This document shows positions 42,745 through 48,636 of a stretch of DNA of 48,636 bases, one piece after another. The translations under genes were made by a program, and so were the position numbers. Within the stretch, counting starts at the first letter, position 1, and each line of letters begins with the position of its first letter. Below the pieces are notes generated by a model that saw only the letters and a list, made by a program, of their open reading frames with translations, ran no database searches and was not told where the DNA came from. The stretch spans positions 1-48,636 of the forward strand of contig WFTL01000060.1 in assembly GCA_015485495.1 (NCBI GenBank), read 5' to 3'. The stretch comes from Planctomycetaceae bacterium (GTDB lineage: Bacteria > Planctomycetota > Planctomycetia > Planctomycetales > Planctomycetaceae).

Positions 42745-43770
42745 TCAGCGAGCCAGGCCGAACAGTTCAGCCAGGCCGCCTTTGGTCTTCACCGTGTAAG
42801 ATGTCTTACGCAGACGTGAAGGATAATAGGCCTGAGGTTCTTCCGGAGGAGCCGGAGCCGGAACGGCTTCCGGAGCGGGCTGTTCGGCGGCCGGAGCCGG
42901 TGCTTCAGCCGGAGCAGCCGTTGTGCAGCAGCCGCTGGTGCATCCGGATTCGCAGCAGCCGTGATCGCAGCAGCCGTCGACGACTTCGTAGCCGCAGGCT
43001 TCCAGGGCTTCTTCTGCCTGACGGCGGACACTGCGGTCGCAGTCGCCCAGAGCACATGTCAGAGCAGAAACGATTTCCGGGGAGCAGCAGCAGCGATTGT
43101 CGCGAAGCTGGTCACCGATTTCATCGGCGGCCTTGGCACGCACGCGCTCGTCGGCATCATTCAGACCGCAGATGAAGGCCTTCATGATTTCCGGATGGCA
43201 GCAGCAGTCGTAGTCGTCGCCCAGTTTGTGCAGGGCCTTGCGGCGGTCTTTGGCATAACAGGCCGTCATGGACGTGTAGATCAGCTGAGCGATCTCACAG
43301 CAGTCGTCCTGGCTGCAGCCTTCTCCACAGCCGTCGTGGTCGTGTCCGCATCCGCCGTCGTCACAGCACTGGACCGGGGCGCTGCAGGTGACTTCACAGC
43401 AGCCGTTGTGGTCGTGTCCGCATCCGTCGTCGTGACAGCACTGGGCCGGGGCGCTGCAGGTGGCTTCGCAGCAGCCGTCGTGACCGTGCCCGCATCCGTC
43501 GTTGTCGCAGCACTGAGCCGGAGCACAGCAGTCATCCGGAGCACCGCAGCTGTCGCAGCAGGGCGGCTTGATGTCCGAACACTTCCGCTGATACGTGTAC
43601 ACATTCGTGCTGCAGGGACGGGCGATGGTCGGCCTGCAGGATTCGGGCTGGCAGTCCTCTGCACAGCCGCACCCCTTGTCGCAGCCGCCATGTCCGAACA
43701 GACCGGCATCTGCCGATGCGGCCAGTCCGAACAGTGCAATGGCTGCACCGTACATCCTGATCCATTTCAT
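42745..43770 (-). CDS. Secreted Cys/His-rich HEAT-repeat protein
   Basis: 341 aa from the ATG at 43770, with AAAGGAG 7 bases upstream. Signal peptide, residues 1-21. The mature protein has about 49 cysteines. Residues ~60-150 contain 24-residue tandem repeats of the form CCDNDGCGHGHDGCCEATCS, rich in Cys pairs, Asp and GHxH, which look metal-binding. A HEAT-type helical region follows (~150-255, PEIMKAFICGLNDADERVRA, then PEIVSALTCALGDCDRSVRR) whose repeats each open with a CCC triplet. A second Cys cluster and a Pro/Ala/Glu-rich tail finish it. Related Cys-rich HEAT proteins occur in planctomycetes. A cross-linked or metal-loaded envelope protein is likely; the exact role is unknown. Confidence 0.85.
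   Translation of the reverse strand: MKWIRMYGAAIALFGLAASADAGLFGHGGCDKGCGCAEDCQPESCRPTIARPCSTNVYTYQRKCSDIKPPCCDSCGAPDDCCAPAQCCDNDGCGHGHDGCCEATCSAPAQCCHDDGCGHDHNGCCEVTCSAPVQCCDDGGCGHDHDGCGEGCSQDDCCEIAQLIYTSMTACYAKDRRKALHKLGDDYDCCCHPEIMKAFICGLNDADERVRAKAADEIGDQLRDNRCCCSPEIVSALTCALGDCDRSVRRQAEEALEACGYEVVDGCCDHGCCESGCTSGCCTTAAPAEAPAPAAEQPAPEAVPAPAPPEEPQAYYPSRLRKTSYTVKTKGGLAELFGLAR
43325..43522. repeat. 72-bp tandem repeat in the Cys-rich gene
   Basis: The phase marker CACTG(G/A) plus (A/G)CCGG recurs at 43367, 43439 and 43511, exactly 72 bp apart. The 72-bp unit occurs about 2.7 times with small differences and encodes the 24-residue Cys/His repeat. Confidence 0.85.
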
Positions 43771-44408
43771 TGTGTGTCTCCTTTCCTGGGACATCGTTCC
43801 GTCGACCTTCCGTGACGTGGCAGCCGATTCGCTGTGAGACCAAAGTGGCGGAGATCCGCCGTTCCCCCGACCTGCTGCGAGATTCGGACCTGTGAAGGGT
43901 CACGCTGATACTCAGAAGCGGATGAATCGGAACCACATGAAACAGTCGCGGTGAACATCACTGTTTCAAAACACCGCCTGTTCCAGGTCGGTGTGAGGGA
44001 TGCAGTTCGAGGGACTGATCGAAACTATCGTCCCGCCGAATGGACTGCTTGAATTCTTCAGAGCTTTTGCACCGCAATTGCCGGCGTCACCTCTGCGCTG
44101 TGTTGTAGCGGTCCGGCAAACTGGTGAATCTGTCCGGCAGATGCGCGGCCGTACAATCCGTTCGGTCTTTCTGATCCGACCAGGCTGGGAAACCTGTGGG
44201 CGATTCTGCGGCCGAATGCGGTTGTCGGTACTGTATCGAACGGACGAGACAACGGCACCATCGGGCATTCGCCGCTTCTGTGAACCACGCCGGCGGCCGT
44301 GTCTGTGCCGCGGGCCCGGATGCTGACAAACCGTTGCCGCCCGATCAGAAAGCCCGCACAGGGACGGGGAACGGATTCGTTCCGAAGAACGCGGCCGGAA
44401 CCTGTTAC
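43771..44408. promoter_or_regulatory. Intergenic region upstream of the Cys-rich gene
   Basis: 638 bp. A plus-strand frame from 44000 to 44326 has a start with GAGGG just before it, but its second half is Arg/Cys-rich and unconvincing, and I do not call it. The region contains a perfect 9-bp inverted repeat at 43938-43968 and should hold the promoter of the 43770 gene. Confidence 0.35.
43938..43968. promoter_or_regulatory. Perfect 9-bp inverted repeat, possible operator
   Basis: TGAAACAGT (43938-43946) and ACTGTTTCA (43960-43968) are separated by 13 bp. GCGGTG (43948-43953) and CACCGC (43972-43977) offer an alternative, overlapping pairing. It lies about 170 bp upstream of the Cys-rich gene start. 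No T-run follows on either strand, so an operator or leader RNA switch is more likely than a terminator. Confidence 0.45.
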
Positions 44409-44717
44409 TTACCGCCGAATCCCCCGCAGGCAGTCGATGCCCATCCAGCCGACAATCAGAGCAGCGACGATGAACAGGATGTCCAGCATCATCTGTCCCC
44501 CGAACGGATATCCGGACGTCAGATCGGCGATGCAGGCAATCATCATGCCGCCGGCAACAGCCAGCGACGCAAAAACCACGTTTCGAGCCACCCGGGGGGT
44601 CTCCTGCTGTTCACTTTCTGCAGCGTTCAGGTGCGACAGGACGTACGGGCCGGCGGCCGCTGAACCGAATCGCTGTGCGGGTGAGTATAAGGCAGTGCAG
44701 GCAGAGGTTGCCAGCAT
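44409..44717 (-). CDS. Small membrane protein with two spans
   Basis: 102 aa from the ATG at 44717, with AGGG about 7 bases upstream. A polar N-terminal half precedes two hydrophobic segments, VVFASLAVAGGMMIACIADL (about 47-66) and MMLDILFIVAALIVGWMGID (about 76-95), and a basic end. No family recognised. It is 50 bp downstream of the histidine kinase on the same strand and may be cotranscribed with it. Confidence 0.72.
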   Translation of the reverse strand: MLATSACTALYSPAQRFGSAAAGPYVLSHLNAAESEQQETPRVARNVVFASLAVAGGMMIACIADLTSGYPFGGQMMLDILFIVAALIVGWMGIDCLRGIRR

Positions 44718-44767
44718 GATTCGCCCTGCGGAAATGCCCGCATCCCGACCGATGCGGGCCGGATGGG

Positions 44768-46402
44768 TCAGGCGACGTTCTGCTTCGCTGTCCGTCGCGG
44801 CAGGCGCACCCGAATGAGCGTCCCCTGCCCCGGGCCGGCACTGACCGGTTCAATCGTGCCGTCGTGGTCTGTGACGATGCGATGGGTGATCGGCATGCCC
44901 AGTCCCGTGCCCTGCCCCGGCGGTTTCGTCGAATAGAACGGTTCGAACAGATTCGCCATCGTTTCCGACGACATGCCGCATCCGTCATCTTCCACTTCCA
45001 GAATCGCCCAGTCGACGTGTTCCTGGAGCCGGATTTCCACCCGTCCGCCCGGTTCCGTGGCCTGCAGAGCATTGAACAGCAGATTCAGGACAACCTGTTT
45101 CATCTGTGCGCCGTTCATCAGCAGCGGCAGCGGATCGTTTCGTTCGAACACGATGGTGCGATCCCGGTAGTTCGGCATTGGCTGCACCATGGCCACGACG
45201 GACTGCACGAGATGTGTCAGGTCGTCGACCTGCATGTCCTTCTGGTCGCCGCGGGCGAAATCGAGGATCCGGGCGGTGATCTGTCCGCAGCGCACCGCTT
45301 CCTGGCGAATCATTCCGATGCGTTCCAGGATTTCTTCCCGCTGTTCGTCCTGTTCGTCCGGACTGCAGCGCAGACGGCAGTCCACGGTGTCGGCGGCCAT
45401 GCGGATGATGGAAAGCGGATTGTTGATTTCATGGGCCACCCCGGCGGCCAGAAAACCAAGACCGGCCAGACGTTCGGAACGGATGAGCTGATTGCTTCGT
45501 TCCCGCACCTGTTCGTGCAGATCCTGTTCGGCCCGTTCGAAGCGTTCGGCCATCAGATTGACATTCGCCCGCAGCGAAGAGAACTCATCGTCCCATCGCG
45601 ACACGCGCGGAATGCGGTACGAATGATCGCCCTCTGCAATCCGGGACGCTCCCAGTGTGACGGTGCGCAAAGGAGTGGAGATCCAGCGAAAGGCGCCCCA
45701 CAGCAGCAGGAACGTCAGTCCGGCGGCGCTGGCCGCAGTCCCGGCCACCACGTATGCCAGCCGAACGGAACGCCGCTGTTCCTTCTGCAAAGCCGCCCGG
45801 GAACTCTGACGGTCCTGATATTCCGGCAGAGCGTTCACGCATTCGTGCAGACGGGATACCGCCTGCAGCACGGTTCTGCTGAACAGCAGGTCGCTGTCGG
45901 CAGGGGATCGCTGCATTGCCGAAGCTTCGGATGTTTCGTCATGCGGCGTGCGGACATCGGACGGGCCAGCGTCCGGCGTTCCGGTGTGGGAGAGAGGATG
46001 GTCATCAGCAAGGGCGGCCAGGGCCTGCAGCTCCCGGTGCATGACGCCGATCATTTTTTCGATCTGCATTCTGTTGGCATGAAGCAGTCGAGACGTTTCC
46101 AGACGGTCGATGTCCGCGAAGAACAGTTCCAGCTTTTCCTGGGCAGTCCGGACAGCGGCGGCAACCGGCTGCCGGCCGCCCCGGCTGACCGGACTCTGAG
46201 CGGTGGCGCTGAGGATCCCGTTGAAAGCGCGTGTGAGAACCGACCGGTCAGGGCTCTGATACAGAACGTATTCCAGTTCTGCGATGGACTGCTGATGCCA
46301 GTACAGTGCCAGGAATCCGGCGGCGGCCATCACCAGATTCAGCAGCAGCAGAAAAGCGAATCCGGAGACCAGACGCCGCCGGATGCTTCGCAGAAAAAAC
46401 AT
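44768..46402 (-). CDS. Membrane sensor histidine kinase with HAMP domain
   Basis: 544 aa from the ATG at 46402, with GGGAGG close upstream; the open frame to 46645 is antisense-like. Two membrane spans (about 12-34 and 214-238) bracket a ~180-residue helical sensor region with a polar linker. HAMP follows (239-292), then the phosphoacceptor GVAHEINNPLSIIR (His324), and the ATPase with LNLLFNALQATEPGG (N box), VEDDGCGM (G1), FEPFYSTKPPGQGTGLGMPI (F and G2 boxes). It resembles NtrB-like/HPK4 kinases. No response regulator is adjacent. It lies downstream of the Mla genes with a 79-bp gap, so it may be in the same transcript. Confidence 0.93.
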   Translation of the reverse strand: MFFLRSIRRRLVSGFAFLLLLNLVMAAAGFLALYWHQQSIAELEYVLYQSPDRSVLTRAFNGILSATAQSPVSRGGRQPVAAAVRTAQEKLELFFADIDRLETSRLLHANRMQIEKMIGVMHRELQALAALADDHPLSHTGTPDAGPSDVRTPHDETSEASAMQRSPADSDLLFSRTVLQAVSRLHECVNALPEYQDRQSSRAALQKEQRRSVRLAYVVAGTAASAAGLTFLLLWGAFRWISTPLRTVTLGASRIAEGDHSYRIPRVSRWDDEFSSLRANVNLMAERFERAEQDLHEQVRERSNQLIRSERLAGLGFLAAGVAHEINNPLSIIRMAADTVDCRLRCSPDEQDEQREEILERIGMIRQEAVRCGQITARILDFARGDQKDMQVDDLTHLVQSVVAMVQPMPNYRDRTIVFERNDPLPLLMNGAQMKQVVLNLLFNALQATEPGGRVEIRLQEHVDWAILEVEDDGCGMSSETMANLFEPFYSTKPPGQGTGLGMPITHRIVTDHDGTIEPVSAGPGQGTLIRVRLPRRTAKQNVA

Positions 46403-46481
46403 GCAGACCTCCCTGCCGCCTGGCGACAGACGCATTTCCGATGCACACGTGATATCGGATCGACGGCCGTTCGGCCAGCCC

Positions 46482-47603
46482 TCATTCGCGACGCCGATAG
46501 CCGGCCGGTCGGACGGATTCGTTCTTGACTCCGTCGCTGCCCCGCACGATGCCGCGCACTCCCAGCAGTTCCGGATGCCGGGCGATCTTGTCGCTGAAAA
46601 TCTGCAGATCCGCGACGATCGGGCCCAGATTCTGCAGAAGAACATTCAGAGAAGCCATCGTGCGGTCCAGCCGCAGATAGACGGAGGGATCCGTGAGAAA
46701 CTTTTTCAGACTGCCGTCTTCCGCATTCATCAGGCGGGTCACGGCGGCCAGATCCTGTGTCATGGCCTGCACGTTCCGCAGAGCACTGCCCAGGTCGGCC
46801 ACGAGCTGTTCACTTTGCTGAGCCAGAGGGACCGTGGCGGTGTGAATCGCGGCGACGGTCGTGTCCATGCGATTGACCACCTGCTGCACGGCGGAAAGGG
46901 TGGTTCGTGTTTCCTGCAGAAGCTGCGGCAGTGCCTGCATGGTGGCCTCAAGCTGCTGCTGGTACTTCGGATCGTTCAGGACGGCACCGGCACCTGTCAG
47001 AGCGTCTTCGGCGGCCCGCATGGTGCGGGTGAACTGCTGCATCGCCACGGCCACCTGTTCTGCCGTGGTGATTCCGTCCGGACCGGTGGTTTCCAGCATC
47101 CGATTCATGCGGGACGCCAGCAGCGCCCATTCCGTCCCTGTGGTTTCGAATGCTTCCAGGGTGGCATGCAGCCGCTGTTCCAGACGCGAAATCGCCGCCG
47201 CCGGATCCGTGGCGCCGTGTCCCTGAATCCGGTCGCCCGGCGCGACAGTGCGGGTGGACTGCCCGGGATGCAGATCGAGCACGGCGTCGCCGAGCAGCGA
47301 GCGGCTGGCCACAGCCGTGGAATCGATGGGCAGGCGGTATTCCGGGTCGATGCGTGCCAGAACCCGAACGCCGCTGCCGTCCGGCAGCAGTTCCACCGAC
47401 TGGACGCGGCCCACATCGATTCCCCGAAGGCGGACGGGGGTCTGAGGAATCACACCGGCGGCTGAGGGCATGATCACGCTGATGAGTGTGCCGCGCTGCA
47501 ACGACTGCCCGATGTCTCCGAATCGAAACACCATGACGACAATGGCCGCCAGAGCCGCGAAGACCATCAGGCCGACCTGGAATTCTCGTCGTGCATCATC
47601 CAT
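46482..47603 (-). CDS. mlaD: MlaD-family (MCE) lipid-transport protein
   Basis: 373 aa from the ATG at 47603. One N-terminal membrane span (about 8-26, FQVGLMVFAALAAIVVMVF), then an MCE domain (about 35-115: GVIPQTPVRLRGIDVGRVQS, ASRSLLGDAVLDL). A long helical, coiled-coil-prone region (~135-340) follows, ending SVYLRLDRTMASLNVLLQNL. MCE proteins form hexameric rings or tubes in the periplasm that carry phospholipids between membranes. The helical extension is longer than in E. coli MlaD and more like MCE proteins that span further. It follows the mlaF ATPase gene. Confidence 0.9.
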   Translation of the reverse strand: MDDARREFQVGLMVFAALAAIVVMVFRFGDIGQSLQRGTLISVIMPSAAGVIPQTPVRLRGIDVGRVQSVELLPDGSGVRVLARIDPEYRLPIDSTAVASRSLLGDAVLDLHPGQSTRTVAPGDRIQGHGATDPAAAISRLEQRLHATLEAFETTGTEWALLASRMNRMLETTGPDGITTAEQVAVAMQQFTRTMRAAEDALTGAGAVLNDPKYQQQLEATMQALPQLLQETRTTLSAVQQVVNRMDTTVAAIHTATVPLAQQSEQLVADLGSALRNVQAMTQDLAAVTRLMNAEDGSLKKFLTDPSVYLRLDRTMASLNVLLQNLGPIVADLQIFSDKIARHPELLGVRGIVRGSDGVKNESVRPAGYRRRE

Positions 47604-47713
47604 GACTGTCTCTGCCGATTGCTGAAAACTGCCGTTCGGGGACACGGAAGGTGCCGGGGTGGAGGTGGTGTGTTCCGGCGACCAGATCGCCCGTCGGAAA
47701 GTGCATGTTTTTG

Positions 47714-48535
47714 TCAGGCCGCTGCTGATTCCTGAATGATCTGTCCTGTCGGGGCGTCGGACGGGCCGCCGCGGACGAAATGAGCGATCCGGGGGTCCGA
47801 TGCGGAAAACAGATCGGAAACGGTTCCTTCAAACAGGATCTGGGATTCGCCGTCGTCCAGTTTTCGGCAGGGAGCCAGCATGATGACCCGATCCGCCACG
47901 CTTTCGACGGTCTTCATGTCGTGGGTCACAATGACACTGCTCACCCGGTGACGCTGCCGGATGGCGGCAATCAGGTCATCGATGCGACGGCTGGTGACCG
48001 GATCCAGTCCGGTGGTCGGTTCATCGTAGAACATGACTTCCGGGTTCAGGGCCAGAGCGCGGGCCAGAGCCACACGTTTCTGCATGCCGCCGGACAGTTC
48101 CGCGGGGCGTCTGTCGGCCACATCGGCCGCCAGTCCCACATCCTCCAGACGTTCCAGTACGGTCTGCCGCAGATCGATCTTCCGGTCGGTCCGGTTTTCC
48201 CGCAGTCCGAATGCGACGTTTTCGAAAACACTGAGACTGTCGAACAGGGCGGCGCCCTGAAACAGGTACCCGAACTTCAGACGTGTGTTTCGCCACGTCT
48301 GTCTGTTCATCTGCCGGACATCCTGCCCGTACCAGTGCACGGTTCCCGATGTGGCCTGCAGAAGCTGCATCATCACTTTCATGGTCACGCTTTTGCCGCA
48401 GCCGCTTTCTCCGATGATCACCAGGGTTTCTCCCCGGCGGACGGTCACATCCAGACGCCGCAGCACGTGCTGCCGGCCGAACCGGCAGCTCACCTGATGC
48501 AGTTCAATGACGGCAGAAGCATCCGAATCGGTCAC
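47714..48535 (-). CDS. mlaF: MlaF-like ABC transporter ATPase
   Basis: 273 aa from a GTG at 48535 whose GTGA overlaps the mlaE stop. Walker A GESGCGKS (42-49), Q-loop at Gln93 (YLFQGAALFDSLSVFENVAF), signature LSGGMQKRVALARALA (from 147), Walker B VMFYDEPTTGLDP (167-179) and switch HD (VIVTHDMKTV). ALFDSLSV and VFENVAFGL are typical of MlaF/Ttg2A ATPases. It would power the MlaE permease for lipid transport with the MCE protein at 46482. Confidence 0.93.
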   Translation of the reverse strand: MTDSDASAVIELHQVSCRFGRQHVLRRLDVTVRRGETLVIIGESGCGKSVTMKVMMQLLQATSGTVHWYGQDVRQMNRQTWRNTRLKFGYLFQGAALFDSLSVFENVAFGLRENRTDRKIDLRQTVLERLEDVGLAADVADRRPAELSGGMQKRVALARALALNPEVMFYDEPTTGLDPVTSRRIDDLIAAIRQRHRVSSVIVTHDMKTVESVADRVIMLAPCRKLDDGESQILFEGTVSDLFSASDPRIAHFVRGGPSDAPTGQIIQESAAA

Positions 48536-48636
48536 AGTGAAACGGCTCCCGGCCAGATCAGGTAGTAGATCGAATTGAGCAGTACGGTGAGGAGAAAATC
48601 GAGTGCCAGGATGACGATGAATGACAGGACGAACGA
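48532..48636 (-). CDS. mlaE: MlaE-like permease, C-terminal fragment (cut by window edge)
   Basis: Only the last 34 codons are present. They encode a hydrophobic end, FVLSFIVILALDFLLTVLLN followed by SIYYLIWPG, as in MlaE/YrbE permeases. The stop overlaps the mlaF start by 4 bp. The rest of the gene lies to the right of the window. Confidence 0.8.
   Translation of the reverse strand, partial: SFVLSFIVILALDFLLTVLLNSIYYLIWPGAVSL

Noticed and set aside
44000-44326. 108-residue plus-strand frame upstream of the Cys-rich gene
   Set aside because: The start looks fair (GAGGG then ATG) but the second half is random-looking and codon use does not match the neighbours; too weak to call.
44864-46528. 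554-residue plus-strand frame
   Set aside because: It is antisense to the histidine kinase with intact H, N and G boxes.

Overview
The window is about 48.6 kb of GC-rich chromosomal DNA, most likely from a planctomycete. Several markers point there: two DUF1501 proteins (16849-18288 and 24664-26100), a PSCyt1/DUF1549/DUF1553 cytochrome protein (26090-29362), a PVC-type CxxCH dehydrogenase-like protein with HEAT repeats (18332-21634), EF-hand and dockerin-like secreted proteins, and a Cys-rich HEAT-repeat protein. I see no rRNA, tRNA, CRISPR array or intact insertion sequence. Long open frames antisense to real genes are common here and are an effect of the base composition.

Layout. 94-5056: a five-EF-hand secreted protein, a secreted unknown, an ECF-like sigma factor, a divergent pair made of a membrane protein with a C-terminal dockerin-like module and a secreted cohesin-like protein, and a DUF1499 protein. 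5597-16718: a tight seven-gene plus-strand operon. It encodes a single-pass TonB-like membrane protein, ExbB, ExbD, a protein kinase fused to a second ExbD, a membrane-anchored helical/PQQ-propeller protein, a large secreted protein with a family-5 solute-binding domain, and a secreted unknown. This is the most unusual part of the window. 16849-29362: periplasmic heme and sulfatase-like enzymes typical of planctomycetes, in convergent and divergent arrangement. 29363-30490: a gene-poor stretch with one doubtful small gene and a pair of inverted CTCTGTG-type elements. 30491-31399: LarE. 31651-37984: a TPR lipoprotein, then a secretin and an OmpA/CpaD-like lipoprotein resembling Tad pilus parts, and two small secreted proteins. 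38353-42537: an FAH-family hydrolase translationally coupled to a polyprenyl-phosphate-type glycosyltransferase, then a PMT-like membrane glycosyltransferase. 42745-48636: a Cys-rich HEAT protein, a small membrane protein, a sensor histidine kinase, and an mlaE-mlaF-mlaD lipid transport operon that runs off the right edge.

Working model for the 5597-16718 operon (inference). ExbB and two kinds of ExbD would form a proton-driven motor. The first gene product would be the TonB-like transducer. The kinase sits on the cytoplasmic end of one ExbD, so the motor or its periplasmic state could be coupled to Ser/Thr phosphorylation. The propeller protein and the two exported proteins would be periplasmic partners. 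No ABC permease or TonB-dependent receptor gene is visible, so the substrate is unknown.
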